Source: Tritrichomonas musculus
Lineage: Eukaryota; Parabasalia; Tritrichomonadida; Tritrichomonadidae
DNA length: 64,000 nucleotides
Reading direction: 5' to 3'
Assembly (NCBI GenBank): GCA_039105265.1
Contig: JAPFFF010000006.1
Coordinates: 1,364,001 to 1,428,000, forward strand
Position 1 is the stretch's first letter; every line of letters begins with the position of its first letter. The position numbers and the translations under genes were made by a program. Positions 1 through 11,077 of the stretch are shown one piece after another. A model generated the notes under the pieces. It was not told the origin of the DNA. It made no database searches and was given only the letters and a program-made list of their open reading frames with translations.

Positions 1-457
1 AATACAAATTCTTGAAGACTGCATCAGAATTCTTAGTTGTATATCCATTAACAGCAACAATTTTACCATCACGTCTAACAACAAATTCTGATATTTTGTC
101 TCCATCGAGATCTTCTGCTCCACCTCTATATTTATGGTTTCCACCTTTTGGATTTGCATTCCAAATCTCAAATGCACCTGGCATGAATTTAGTGGATCTA
201 ACAATATCACGTGCCATCTTACTGCTAACTAGGTTCTTAAGTGTATAATTATTAACTTCTTCAGGAGTATAATTGAATCCAATGGGTATCTTAGCTTTAT
301 GTGTTGGCCTACTTTTAATTTTTACACCGGCTTCGAATGCATTGAATGGATCATGATTGAATTGCCAACGCCATGGACGTTCACCTTCTTCTTCTGGTGG
401 TGGGGGTAATTCTGGTGGATGTTCACCTCCTTCAATTGCTGGTTGATCATCTGACAT
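1..457 (-). CDS. Putative element A structural protein, N-terminal part (runs off window)
   Basis: An open frame begins with ATG at 457 and runs off the left window edge without a stop, so only about 152 N-terminal residues are visible. It starts MSDDQPAIEGG, followed by a run of prolines and glutamates. It then contains PWRWQFNHDPF, a Gly-rich segment, DLDGDKISEFVV and VAVNGYTTKNSD. The DLDGD stretch looks like an aspartate-rich turn of the kind found in calcium loops, but this is only an impression. I do not recognise the family. Its place beside other likely virion genes of a Maverick suggests a structural role (inference). Confidence 0.55.
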   Translation of the reverse strand, partial: MSDDQPAIEGGEHPPELPPPPEEEGERPWRWQFNHDPFNAFEAGVKIKSRPTHKAKIPIGFNYTPEEVNNYTLKNLVSSKMARDIVRSTKFMPGAFEIWNANPKGGNHKYRGGAEDLDGDKISEFVVRRDGKIVAVNGYTTKNSDAVFKNLY

Positions 458-578
458 CTTTGTGTCGACATTAAAAATAATGATAACCGATTCTTAAATC
501 AAAATATTTCATTTATGAAACCCTTGCATCTATTTGAACAAATTTCTTTCATAACATCAATGCTGGATAAACATGTAC

Positions 579-839
579 TCATACAATGTTGCATGGAATG
601 TCACATGGAATCAAATCACTGCATTTCCATTCTGAACAAATTTCAATTTTACCAGGTTTCTTGACCAAGGGGTCTATTCCAAATCTAACCAAAAGTATAT
701 CTTTATAATTTCGGCATTTTGAGAATGATGGATAATAGCCTTTCCCTAATTTGATGACATCAGGTCTATGGCCATCAATATAATATATTGTTACTTTCGA
801 ATCTTCGTGATCATATGAGGCAACACCATAAAATATCAT
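579..839 (-). CDS. Small element A protein, unknown
   Basis: An 86-residue open frame starts at ATG 839 with MIFYGVASYDHED. It ends with a Cys-rich tail in which four cysteines lie within about 18 residues (CSEWKC then CDIPC). There is no signal peptide or membrane segment. It sits in the same orientation as its neighbours at 1-457 and 867-1553, with short gaps, as is usual in Polintons. The family is not recognised. It could be a chance frame, but the composition is protein-like and the gap between neighbours is otherwise unexplained. Confidence 0.45.
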   Translation of the reverse strand: MIFYGVASYDHEDSKVTIYYIDGHRPDVIKLGKGYYPSFSKCRNYKDILLVRFGIDPLVKKPGKIEICSEWKCSDLIPCDIPCNIV

Positions 840-866
840 TGATCTCTTGTAACAATGGGCATTTAA

Positions 867-1553
867 TTATGGCTCTGTAAACAATCCTGTATGACCACTA
901 GTGAGCATCAAATGAGGATTATCTAGCTCAATACCTTGATTCAAACACATTTGCTTAAAGTAATTGTGAACACTTTCAAGATAAGCTGAGTTATCTAAAC
1001 TTGCAATCGTAGTTGATCTTTTCTTATATTTTTCCATTTCATTTTTATGCATTGCATTCTGGTGATTTGTATATGCTTGAAGATTTTGAGGATAGTTGTT
1101 GTTAGCAGTTTGGGCCAATTGGAATTGACGATTATTTTGATTATCTTTCAGAATATCTTCATCATGTTTAGCATTGGCTTGAATATGTGCTAATGCAACT
1201 ACTTTATTGTTATCACTATTATGTTCAATAACTTGTAATGCATTCTGATTTGGCTCTGTTAATGTAGCTTGTAATTGATTTCCATTCTGACTCATTGTTT
1301 TGGTATTAACCATATTTTTATTGAAATCCATTGAAGGATCATAAAATTCATCTAAATTGAAATAATTATTGTTATTGTTATTGTTTGATGGTTGGGAGTT
1401 GTTGTTAGATGGGAATTTGAACCCATTATTGTTTGATGATTGGAAGCTGTATGGATTATTGTTTGTTCCAGATGAATTATTGTTTGTTCCAGATGGATTT
1501 CGTCTGTTTGAACCTGTACCTGGTGGATGTCTTCCTCCAAATAAACCACTCAT
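867..1553 (-). CDS. Asn-rich element A protein, unknown
   Basis: A 228-residue protein starts at ATG 1553 with MSGLFGGRHPPGTGSNRR. Residues 15-70 are low-complexity Asn/Ser. The middle is polar and helical, with many Gln and Asn (for example QLAQTANNNYPQNLQAY). The C-terminal 30 residues are ordered and contain MCLNQGIELDNPHLMLTSGH. It is divergently oriented to the large gene at 1614, with about 60 bp between the two ATGs, so they probably share a bidirectional promoter. The function is unknown; a virion or assembly protein is a guess from context. Frames in the other registers across the repeats are shadows. Confidence 0.6.
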   Translation of the reverse strand: MSGLFGGRHPPGTGSNRRNPSGTNNNSSGTNNNPYSFQSSNNNGFKFPSNNNSQPSNNNNNNNYFNLDEFYDPSMDFNKNMVNTKTMSQNGNQLQATLTEPNQNALQVIEHNSDNNKVVALAHIQANAKHDEDILKDNQNNRQFQLAQTANNNYPQNLQAYTNHQNAMHKNEMEKYKKRSTTIASLDNSAYLESVHNYFKQMCLNQGIELDNPHLMLTSGHTGLFTEP

Positions 1554-1613
1554 TTTGGATTAACATAAAATTAATTGAGATGTATAGTGCAAAATAGTTT
1601 AACATTAAGATAA

Positions 1614-3551
1614 ATGACTGCAATATTAACCAAACAAAATGCATTAGATGGAGCCTTGATAGGAGGTTCTGGCAAAGGTGGTGATGGAATATTTGATTCA
1701 ATTCATGTTAAAGGTGATGCAACAATCGATGGTAGTTGTAAAATATTCATTGGTGAAGAATATGGTGAACCTCAAAGTGTCAAAGCCTGTTTCGAAACAT
1801 TTGGGAAAGCATTGACAGATATAACTAACGACATTCAATCACATCGAACTGTTATCGATACACATGGGACCAAACTTGCTGATCATGAAGATAGAATATC
1901 AACTTTAGAGAATGTTCCTCCATCTGCTATTGAAAGTGTAATGACTTATGAAGAAGGTTGTGATGAATTCATTATCGATGCAAATAATATCCATAAATTA
2001 AGTGATTCGGATTCTCAGGACAGTTCAACATACAACATTCTTGAGATTGATTACTCTGGATCTGTAAGTGGACAAGTCTTTGAGATCATCTTTCCAAAGA
2101 ATCTTGAAACTGAAAATGCTTATATTTCCTGTGACACCCAAAATAGATTCACAAATCCCATTATTGAATACATCACAGATTCACAAAGCGATTCCAAATA
2201 TCAATTGAAGTACATCAGCAATGAATTAAAACCTCGAATATACATGTCGAAATCTGCAATCTATGACCCATTTGAACTATATACTGATGGATTCATGAAG
2301 ATCAAATTCGTTGGAAAAATGCATCAAATTGCAATTATTAAAGATTCACAAAGCGATGGAGGTAACGATACATTAATGAATCTCAAGTGTAATCTCATTG
2401 ATGCTGACAATTGCTTCAAACTCTATAGGTCTCCATTACCTGACTTCTATACAATCAAGTCAATCGGGGATTACAATTTGGATACTGCAAATGGTTTATA
2501 TTATGCTGACTGGAGATATAATCCTGATTCCGATTCATTCAATTCACTCATTGAAGGACAGACATTCGAGCTTCATGATAACGTATTTGGGACTCATTAC
2601 AAGCTTACTAAATCTGGAGGTAAATGGATTGGTACCAATTATTGCGTTAACATTCCACTGAAGATGCGTAAAGAGAATTCATATGGATCTTTGAATAGAG
2701 ACATTCCATACATTTCTATCAAGAAGAATGCTGCTAACATATTTGCTTTGAAGGGTCTAATCAATTTTGAATCCGGGAATCCATTAAAGATGATGCTTGA
2801 CAAAGGTATGATAACATATAGTTCCAACACTAGAATGGGTGATCCAGATGAAACCAATGATGTCTGGCGTGTATGGTTTGGATGCAATGAAGATAAGAGT
2901 GGAGACTATTCTGCTACATTAACCCTTGATGGACATACTTATGAATTTGTCATTGGATTCAAATATTCATGGAAGCATGAGCATACATATGAGATCAAAA
3001 CCGATAACTATTTTGAATATATCCCTTACCGTTATGAATCATTCATTGAAACAGATTCTGATAATTTGAGAGTTTACATGAAGGCATCACCAGAATTCAA
3101 CATCCCAGTTGATGAAAATATTGAATACCCAGGTGGCAATACATTTGAGTTTCTAGCTTCAACGGGTTACTATTCTGTATCACCTAGACCGGAATCTTGC
3201 ACAACATTGATGACAAACTTCAATATCCAAACATCTGGAATAGTCATTGGAGAGAATATTGAATCACATATCTTTGAATTGAATTCGTTAGGGAATGTTG
3301 TTGATATAGCTGTTAACGACATATCATCTTTAGAGAAATATTGTAATCGTTTGCAGAAAGAATTTGATGACATGCAACCTAAATTCAGTTGGTTTGATTA
3401 CATTGCCGGTAAGTTCGTTAACATTGGATCATCTGTATTTACATTTGGGAAAGTTGGTGCTGGTGATCTATTACAAATCTCTATTGATGGAATTAAAGGT
3501 CTTTCTAAACTATCATTTGCCAAAGATGCTGATAAAGATGATGACCATTAA
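1614..3551 (+). CDS. Large element A protein, possible fibre or surface structural protein
   Basis: A 645-residue protein starts at ATG 1614. The N-terminus has Gly-rich GALIGGSGKGGDG, then FDSIHVKGDATIDGSCKIF, which reads like a short beta repeat. Residues 60-100 form a heptad-like coil (ADHEDRISTLENV). The middle (about 110-560) is beta-rich with many aromatic residues. The C-terminus has FSWFDYIAGKFVNIGSSVF and a Gly-rich, membrane-like segment. A stalk coil followed by beta domains is reminiscent of trimeric fibre-type virion proteins, but that is inference; no family motif is recognised. It converges on the polymerase copy, and the two 3' ends overlap slightly near 3505-3551. Confidence 0.6.
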   Translation: MTAILTKQNALDGALIGGSGKGGDGIFDSIHVKGDATIDGSCKIFIGEEYGEPQSVKACFETFGKALTDITNDIQSHRTVIDTHGTKLADHEDRISTLENVPPSAIESVMTYEEGCDEFIIDANNIHKLSDSDSQDSSTYNILEIDYSGSVSGQVFEIIFPKNLETENAYISCDTQNRFTNPIIEYITDSQSDSKYQLKYISNELKPRIYMSKSAIYDPFELYTDGFMKIKFVGKMHQIAIIKDSQSDGGNDTLMNLKCNLIDADNCFKLYRSPLPDFYTIKSIGDYNLDTANGLYYADWRYNPDSDSFNSLIEGQTFELHDNVFGTHYKLTKSGGKWIGTNYCVNIPLKMRKENSYGSLNRDIPYISIKKNAANIFALKGLINFESGNPLKMMLDKGMITYSSNTRMGDPDETNDVWRVWFGCNEDKSGDYSATLTLDGHTYEFVIGFKYSWKHEHTYEIKTDNYFEYIPYRYESFIETDSDNLRVYMKASPEFNIPVDENIEYPGGNTFEFLASTGYYSVSPRPESCTTLMTNFNIQTSGIVIGENIESHIFELNSLGNVVDIAVNDISSLEKYCNRLQKEFDDMQPKFSWFDYIAGKFVNIGSSVFTFGKVGAGDLLQISIDGIKGLSKLSFAKDADKDDDH

Positions 3552-6500
3552 TTGACGGAAAGTCACAATGGAAGTTTCCTAAGTTAGTACCAATGAGATC
3601 ACGATTGTATTTTTCTTTAAAACCTTTTTCGAGAATCTCTAAATCAGAACGCTTAATCATAAATGAATCAGTATCTTGATAGTATATACAACAACCGATA
3701 TCGAAAGCCAAACACATAACTTCATTCATGATTCTCTTTGACATAGACAATACTTGAATACCCAATAACGAAAAGTTAAAATGTTTATCAATTGGTTTCA
3801 ACGTCTTCATTGCATGATTATCAGTACCTTTAAGGCTATTATCTTCAACGATCTTGTAATAGTTCTTCTTCCAATATCTATCTAACTCTTCACCTTCATG
3901 GAAATACTTAAAGTCTTTCTCAATTGGTCTCTCAATCGTCTTCCCATAGCAAGAATTCATGATCAACTTATAGAGTTGTTGTAAATGATTACCACTCTTC
4001 TTATACTCCAAACGTTTGCTAAAGATATTCCTTATCTCTTTCTGAATCGTGTAATCTTTCTTGCCATTCCAATAGTACCTTCTCAATAACTTAAACTCTA
4101 TCTCTTGAAACTTAATCAAATCCTCAAGCATGATGTTATCGACAGTCATCTTAACAACCTCTCCATCCTTCAAATTATCATCATTCAAATTCAAACCGTC
4201 AACTTTCCTAACAATCAACGGAAACGGATAATGTTTATTCACTTTCGTTATCTCAATATCGACAACATATGCTGACAGTTTTGAAAGAAATTCGTAATTG
4301 AGTTTATCTTCTGTTATCACTCTCGGCCTCCCTTCAACTGTCTACAATCTCGCCATTGCTGATGGATATAAACTAACCGCATCGAAATCACACAAAGGTA
4401 CCGTTGTATGCCATTTCTTATTGTAAGCCGTCATGCATCTACCTCCATATATAGCCCTTGAGCAAAACTTTCTAACGACTCCACCTAACTCAAACAGATT
4501 ACGATTAGGATAATAGACCCTTTGCTTAAACACTTCATTAGCCAAAGACGATATCGAAATGAACTTAAACGGATCAATATCGAAATCCTCAATGAAACCA
4601 TTCCTGAATTTATTAAAGCCTTCTCTCAAAATATTCACATCTTGCTGACAATAAAATGAACAATACTTCCACATATCAAACTTGTCATCATCAATCCTAC
4701 ATCCATCAATACCATCTATGTTCTCCTTAAAGGTATTCATTTGCTCATCTGTCCAAGGTTCAACCTCAAACAATCCCGCTTCCGAAATCACACCAACACC
4801 ACCTCTATTCAACCTATCCAAAGTGTAATAGTTATACGGAAACAACAATTTCTTGATACCTTTAATGTCAAACATCTTTGGTAACTCTGACAACTTGCAT
4901 GATAATACCGGAAGTGAATCCTTGAAATGAATTACCTTTCCATTAAACCTTGCATCAGCCATCATCGTCTTCGTACCTTTAATGATTGATTTAATGATAC
5001 CGTTATACATCGTCTTCTTGACCTTCTTACTTCCAACCTTAACCTTATCCTCATACATACCCGTTGGATGAATCATCCTGATATCATAAGCCAAATTATG
5101 AAAGTACACAACAGCACCATCAGGTAAATAGTTCAATAGATCTTTATCGCAATCTTCACCTCTAAACTCTTTCTTAATCTTCCCGTTATCCTTATGCAAA
5201 ACACACATGAATGGTCTATGGCACTCCTCTGAAGTATCAGCTTCAAAGTCCGCATACCAGTACGTAGGTGGTACTTTCTTTGGTTCACCCTTAACTGGTT
5301 TCTTCTCAAACGGAGCCATCAAACGAGTACAATATTTGGAATTGTAAGTGAGATCCGTTATCTCTTCATTAAGTAAATCATTATAGAAAACCGTATTCAA
5401 AACACTATTCTGACCGTAAGTGATTGGTCTAAAGTAATTTTGTTTAAACAATTCTCTAACTAAATTCGAAGAAGTAATGAAATAACGACCCTTTCGCCAA
5501 TGATCTACATTCCATTCCTTATTGTATTTATCATCTTCACACTCACTTAAATGCTTAATGTAATACGTACTGAACTCCGTCACCTCTTCAAGAAAGTAAT
5601 GTTTCTGATATATGTTAAAGTGATGTGTTCTATTTGATTCCGCTTCATCAACACCCATATAACATTTACGTTTACCATCACTCGTTGACTCAACTGATTT
5701 CTTTTTGTTTTTGCCGCTTGCATCTTCATCAATGTACGTTAACTTGATATGTATACCGAATTCCATACACAATTCATTAATCGAACTCTGAGACAAATAC
5801 CTATTTCGAATCCTCAAACGAATCTTGTCTAATGTATCTTTATCGTAACATCCAGTCTGCTCTAACGCATACACAAAGCAACAATCATTTAATTCTCTTC
5901 TCTGCTTACCCTCTCCATCCACCAACGAATCAAATATCTGCAACCTCTTGAGATATTCAACTACCCTTTTCGGAACCGTCTCCTTCGTCAGATATTGAAA
6001 GAAAGAACCACCTCTATCGTTATTCCCACTCTTGTTCTCAAACAGACAGAACTTAAGTGCTGAAAACAATGACCATGTTGGTAACTCTTCACCGCCATTC
6101 TCATAGAAAAATTCTGGAGCCTTACTTTCAAGATCAAACATAAAATTCTCTTCCGTAAAGTTTTCCATCAATTTATTGAATGTCTCTGGCTTTAACGGTT
6201 TCGTTTTCCATGTACCATTAACATTAAATTGAATCTTATACATCTGTATTATCGGTAACTTCGCAATTGTATCTTCAAAGAACTCCTTCAATCTCGGAAA
6301 CAACAATCGTCTACCTTCATTGTTAAGTGATTCGAAATTGATTTCCCAATTGTATGGACTTAACTCCAATCTTTCCATGATATCATCAACTAACTGCTTT
6401 TGTTTACCCTTATTTGCTTTCCAATCATCAAACGTTATCTTGTTCCTTTCATTGATTTCTTTTGGTGTAGCATTCATGATTTCCATAGCTTCAACTCTTT

Positions 6501-7293
6501 TCTTATTCCTCAACGCATCCTCCGTCTTCCAAAATTCACGAAAATCCTTCGCATGCTCCTTAATTGAATCCAAAGTTGATTTATCTCTTCGGTGTGTCAA
6601 ACGATCGAACCTTGAAGCCCTCTCACTTTTGTCTTTATCTACATGAACTCTATATCTATCTCTATCGAATTTCTTAAAGAATTCATCATCTTCTTTTCGT
6701 TTATATTCATCACTATCGACATACCTCTTTGGTTCTTTGTTTAACTTTGGTGGTAATGGTTTCAGTAATGGTTTATTCTTAATCATTTCATTCAACGCTT
6801 TCGTATAATTCTTAACACTTTCGCCAAACATATACATATTATCATAATCGCCATCACCTTCATAACCCATACCAATTATCGTATATGCTATCATCCTTGC
6901 TAATGGTTCAACGGCTCGTTCAGGATCCTCATCAGCTTTAACGAGAATGTCATCCATCTCCTTCTCAGTAATGCCAATCACAAACGCCAAATCAACCAAA
7001 TGCCCAAAACCATCATCACCTTTACTCTTACACATTTCGCTCAACGCCTTCGTATAATTATAAACCCTTTCCGCAAACCTATGCATATTATCGTAATAAT
7101 CATCACCCTTGTAACCCATATCAAGTATCGTTTCCGATATCCATAACACCAATGGCTCAATGAGTCGTTCAGGTGCACCTTCAGCATTAACGAGAATGTC
7201 ATCCATTTCATCATCCCTCATTCCAAGCATCAACGCCAAATCAAACAAATCAATAAAGGAATGTGCATCTAAAGCATTATTACCATCACTCAT
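3505..7293 (-). pseudogene. Protein-primed type B DNA polymerase copy, element A (broken)
   Basis: This is a Maverick-type PolB on the minus strand, starting at ATG 7293. All family landmarks are visible: exonuclease motifs DFEAD, HNLAYD and YCQQD, and polymerase motifs SLYPS (A), NSCYG (B) and YQDTDS (C). Between the N-terminal extension and the exonuclease lies a region with LNDCCFVYALEQTG, the presumed terminal-protein or OTU-like region of Polinton polymerases. The first 165 residues contain two copies of a helical domain of about 70 residues that the polymerase of element B lacks. The copy is broken, with about two breaks. Its role would be self-synthesis of the element from protein-primed ends. 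Confidence 0.9.
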
Positions 7294-7387
7294 CTTATTT
7301 TATGTCAAATAAAAATATTATAAAAGATATCTAAAGGCCGTCGTTTTAAATTTTCACATCATCTCAGACCACTTTATCGCAAAACTT

Positions 7388-7627
7388 ATGATCCCTATCT
7401 GCCCCTTCCAACCCTTCAAATCAACCCTCACATCTCAACCTCCAAGACCTCCGGTGATTCCTGACCTAACTTCCCAGACCTTCACTTTCGAATCATTTCT
7501 CAAGGATCACATAAATTCATCGCCAACCCTTCATTCCCGAATCCAATCCGAACTCCATAAACACCCAATTCTTAAATCCAACCCAGCAACGGAAATCGTT
7601 AACGAATTCTCAAGGTTTCCAAGATGA
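7388..7627 (+). CDS. Short C-rich open frame beside the element A polymerase
   Basis: A 79-residue frame starts at ATG 7388, divergent from the polymerase gene. It opens MIPICPFQPFKSTLTSQPPR and ends with a helical, basic segment (HSRIQSELHKHPILKS). The upstream sequence TCAGACCACTTTAT, 15-30 bp before the ATG, resembles the TCAGACCATTTTTATT start-site motif used throughout element B, which supports a genuine gene start. Its end coincides with the junction to unrelated DNA near 7630, so it may be only the first part of a longer gene. The family is not recognised. Confidence 0.4.
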   Translation: MIPICPFQPFKSTLTSQPPRPPVIPDLTSQTFTFESFLKDHINSSPTLHSRIQSELHKHPILKSNPATEIVNEFSRFPR

Positions 7628-7639
7628 TCCTTCAAAATG

Positions 7640-9150
7640 ACCATGGAAGTGGGGATTGACGACCGAAGGTCGGAAATCACCTCTTCTATATGTAGTTTGC
7701 TCGAACAACCATTTTATCCATTGTGGTATGAACTCTTGAGAGTCTCTTAATGAGAAATTCTTTGTTGTCAAGCCGTTTGATGATTTCACACAAGATGAAA
7801 CTGACAACGGAATTAACCTTGAATTTATTGTTGTTGAATCGGAGATTGATTTATTTATTGATTGCTCCATTGTTTCGAAATCATATGTTATATAGTATAT
7901 TTCAGGTTTCCATTGAAGATTGTATGCTAAACAGTATTCATAAACAGGGTTATTCAATATGTGAGGACAATAAGGTAAAGCTTCTTTAACTGGTATGAAG
8001 TTCTTTTTAAATACACCATCACAGTGTTTAACATGAGAATCAAACCTGTTAAAAATCTTTGGACCATAATGAATATATGAATTACATTTAGGGCAGATAT
8101 GTATTTGGGTAAGCTTTTCAGGATTCTTGATATACATTATATGGATGATTCGATTTTGAGTGAAAAGTAATGCAGAATATGTTGTAAATGTTTTATCGAA
8201 AAACCACTGCTCTGATAAATCATAATATTGCTCAGAATCTGTCTTGAAAAACTCATATATGTTAACATTGATGTGATTCTTTTGTGCTAAATCTTTCATC
8301 TGCTCCATTGAAACACCTTCGAATTCATTAAGTATTTTCTTACCTTCATTTGGAATCTTTGTGTTGTATATTATATTGTGTTCTTTAAGAAGTAGTTGCT
8401 TAGCGATTTTAGTTCGTTCTTTAGTTTTATATTTTTTGGTATTTGCTAGTTCTTCATTTAAGCATACAGCTAAGAATCTGAAGAAACATAGTTTATCATC
8501 TTCATTATCACATATTATGAAATCATTTTTGATGAATTCTATTGGTAAATCCTTTATGCGACCAGTTATCTTTCTCATTCTTGAAACTGTAAAAGCTATT
8601 GAACCAACTAATGTAAGTTTTGTGCTTGATGATTCTGTTTCATAAGAGTGTAAAACAGATTCAATATAGAGTTTAATAATATCAAGGTCTTCAAGTTTAC
8701 TGATAATGATAGGTATCATTGATTGATAGTTTTTCCAAATAATGTCTTTAGCTTTATATTCGTATTTCTCTTCTAATGATTCAAAATCATAAGTGTATGT
8801 TTCGAAGACTCCTGAAAGTTGAAAATGAATCTTAAATGGTTTCAGCTCTTTCTTGTATACATTGTGAAGACACTCAAGGATATTATCTAATGATGCAACT
8901 TGATTGAAATAATATGTTGTTATTTGCTTGCCACTGTCTTTGCGTTGTATAGTATTTTTAGATGGATATTTATTATAGTGATTCCATTCATTTACAGCTC
9001 TATCGAAATCATGTTGCTCGTTAATCATAAGGAAATCACTATGTTTTGATATGAAATTGTGTGCGCATTTATTGAGGTATTCATATATTTCTTCATTCTC
9101 TGGAATGTAATGCTTTTGATGGTTTTTGATTAATGGAGCATCTGGGATTA
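7640..9150 (-). pseudogene. Fragment of a second, unrelated virus-like type B DNA polymerase
   Basis: The minus-strand coding sequence contains a zinc-finger-like CPKC-N13-H-x4-HC arrangement (IHICPKCNSYIHYG, then HVKHC). It is followed by ITYDFETM, which matches exonuclease motif I of family B polymerases. Upstream lies a long region with CFFRFLAVCLN. The overall layout resembles the organellar/viral type B polymerases that are abundant in trichomonad genomes, and it is unlike the polymerases of elements A and B in this window. Coding character extends upstream of the internal ATG at 9028 to about 9150. The copy stops before the polymerase motifs and is a broken relic. Confidence 0.7.
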
Positions 9151-9516
9151 TCAGTTTTCAGTGTTTTGTAATACAGGATGTTGTTGTTGTTTTATTAATT
9201 GAATTGCTTCATTGAGAGCATTTTTAGCTTTATCAACAGCTTCTTTTATCTCGAATTCTCTCTTAATTTGTTGTTCATGCATAATGAAACCATCTATTTC
9301 TTCTGCATTTGGTAAATCATTTTTAATAAATCTGTGTGCATTACGATTATTAAGCCAATCACATAATACCTCTACGTTTTTCCTTCTATTCCAAGCTTCT
9401 GTTTTAGCAGTTGTTGTAATCTGTAGGTTTTCATTGAAAAGTATATTGATAGAATTGATTAATGTAATAATATCTTCGTTGTTAATATTTTTAAGTGATT
9501 GGTAATCGTATCGCAT
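9151..9516 (-). CDS. Small helical protein upstream of the polymerase fragment
   Basis: About 121 residues starting at ATG 9516 (MRYDYQSLKNINNED). A further in-frame ATG exists at 9660, but the stretch between them reads as untranslated leader (Phe/Ser/Leu-rich, low complexity) and contains a TCACT start-site-like sequence, so I prefer 9516. The protein is mostly helical, with EAWNRRKNVEVLCDWLNN and a C-terminal coiled coil (EAVDKAKNALNEAIQLI). It probably belongs to the same virus-like relic as the polymerase fragment next to it. The function is unknown. Confidence 0.5.
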   Translation of the reverse strand: MRYDYQSLKNINNEDIITLINSINILFNENLQITTTAKTEAWNRRKNVEVLCDWLNNRNAHRFIKNDLPNAEEIDGFIMHEQQIKREFEIKEAVDKAKNALNEAIQLIKQQQHPVLQNTEN

Positions 9517-9676
9517 TTGGGTGAAATAAAAAATTAATTCATGGAGTGAAAAAAATAAAAAATAATTATCACTTGAATGATGACATGATGGACTGAAAGA
9601 AATGAATAAGTAGTTTGTGCGTATTGAAGAGAATGTGATAAACAACATTGAGTACAACATATGAATCTCAATGATA

Positions 9677-10867
9677 TTATATCAAATCAGTAGTTCGTGC
9701 TTCTGGCCCCTCTAAGCACTCTATATACACTACTGACCATGCATGTACGAGGTTATCTATAGATAATTCTTCAAAAGCTTTTTGAACAAATGTTACTGTT
9801 CTTTTCATTCCTACTTCTTTTTCTTGATTTCCAAAAAGATAATTTGATATTTTAGAATTAACCTTAGATTTCAAAGGTGCGAAAATGGACAGGTCTAAAG
9901 GCTGTAAAATGTCTGTTAAACCGCATGGAATAAAATATAAATTAATATTTAATTGTTTAGCAACCATGATTGATTTGAGACTTTTGTGAGAAGCATATGA
10001 ATCAACAATTAAGTGAATTGGAATTTCTGAGTTAAATTGTTTTCTAATAAAATTTAAATATTCTATAAAATTTTCTGTTGTCATGTATGACTTTTTAGAG
10101 AAGGTTGAAATATTTGGCTCAATTAATTGACCTAATAATTCATCTTTTTCCTCTTCAGAATTTGCACCTGCAATAATAAACAAAGGTAATTTGCAATTCG
10201 CGCTTGTAATGCTTGCCATAACCGAAATTCTCTCCTTGGTGGAGTCGAAAACATTAATTGATACGTTGCTTGAATTCTTGTACGCCCAAGTTTTTACACA
10301 ATTTGGTAGAATTTGAAATCCGGTTTCGTCACCGTTTACCACAGGTTCGCCTGTATTATCACTTTTTGGATTGTTTTTAGATCTTTGTTTAAAAAGTGCC
10401 ATTTTTGAAGAAACATTATGTCTTGTTTTAAAATCATGAATAAAATGAGCGCTGCAATTGAAATTGGGAATTTCAAGATCATCTTCGTGAATCAAATTGA
10501 AAGCATCAAAAACGACGGTTTGAAATTGACTGTCACTAAAATAATTACCTTCTGAAATGTAACTTGCGTCTATATATTCCATTATGTTATCTTCTTGTTG
10601 GTCATTGAATATTCGGTGGAAGGATCCATGGTTTTTCGTATAAAAAGGGTTCCATGATTTATCTTCATCCCATTTTTTCATCCATCCTCTCAGAGTTTTT
10701 CTATTTATTCCATGTAATGTTGCAATTCGTGAAACGAAATGACAATCTTCATTTAAACTGTTTTTATGTTCCAAGTACTTCTGTTTGACTGTCATACATA
10801 GATCAGGATCCTTCCAATATTTTATGTATGGATGTGGAAACCGACTTTTGGTTTTTTTGGTTTTCAT
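9677..10867 (-). CDS. pogo/Tigger-like DDE transposase
   Basis: A 396-residue protein starts at ATG 10867. The N-terminus is basic (MKTKKTKSRFPHP) and carries a helix-turn-helix-like segment, ATLHGINRKTLRGWMKKW at about 50-67, and a second CENPB-type helical region follows. The DDE_1 catalytic core has NGDETGF (first Asp), HLIVDSYASHK (second Asp) and DILQPLDLSIFAPLK (third Asp), with about 35 residues between the second and third Asp. This is the pogo branch of Tc1/mariner, which cuts and pastes at TA. The frame is uninterrupted, so the enzyme may be functional. I could not find convincing terminal inverted repeats immediately around it. A separate pogo-type MITE lies 1.4 kb away. Confidence 0.9.
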   Translation of the reverse strand: MKTKKTKSRFPHPYIKYWKDPDLCMTVKQKYLEHKNSLNEDCHFVSRIATLHGINRKTLRGWMKKWDEDKSWNPFYTKNHGSFHRIFNDQQEDNIMEYIDASYISEGNYFSDSQFQTVVFDAFNLIHEDDLEIPNFNCSAHFIHDFKTRHNVSSKMALFKQRSKNNPKSDNTGEPVVNGDETGFQILPNCVKTWAYKNSSNVSINVFDSTKERISVMASITSANCKLPLFIIAGANSEEEKDELLGQLIEPNISTFSKKSYMTTENFIEYLNFIRKQFNSEIPIHLIVDSYASHKSLKSIMVAKQLNINLYFIPCGLTDILQPLDLSIFAPLKSKVNSKISNYLFGNQEKEVGMKRTVTFVQKAFEELSIDNLVHAWSVVYIECLEGPEARTTDLI

Positions 10868-11012
10868 TTTTCTTTTGAAAAAAGTGACAAAAGCAATAGC
10901 ATTTCTATTTTTTAATTTCTCATTATTTATATATTTATATATTTATTTATTTGGAATATAAAATTATTTTTTATTATTTTTCATTTTTATCATAAATTAT
11001 TAAAATAATAAT

Positions 11013-11014
<2 letters not shown>

Positions 11015-11076
<62 letters not shown>
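11015..11076. repeat. Poly-T homopolymer of 62 bp
   Basis: An uninterrupted run of T lies between ATAATAATAA and GTTAACTAG. The exact length is likely to vary between reads or alleles. Confidence 0.95.

Positions 11077-11077
<1 letters not shown>

Larger units (their letters stand above)
1..7640. mobile_element. Polinton/Maverick-like element A (partial, broken)
   Basis: This stretch holds a protein-primed type B DNA polymerase copy, a 645-residue coiled-coil/beta-rich protein, an Asn-rich protein, an edge-cut gene and two small genes, packed tightly on both strands. PolB with N-terminal extensions beside such genes is typical of trichomonad Mavericks. I see no terminal inverted repeat: the left end lies outside the window and the right side abuts an unrelated polymerase fragment near 7640. 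Codons are richer in C than in element B further right, and the polymerases of A and B are clearly related but diverged, so A belongs to a different family or is older. The element is broken. Confidence 0.75.
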
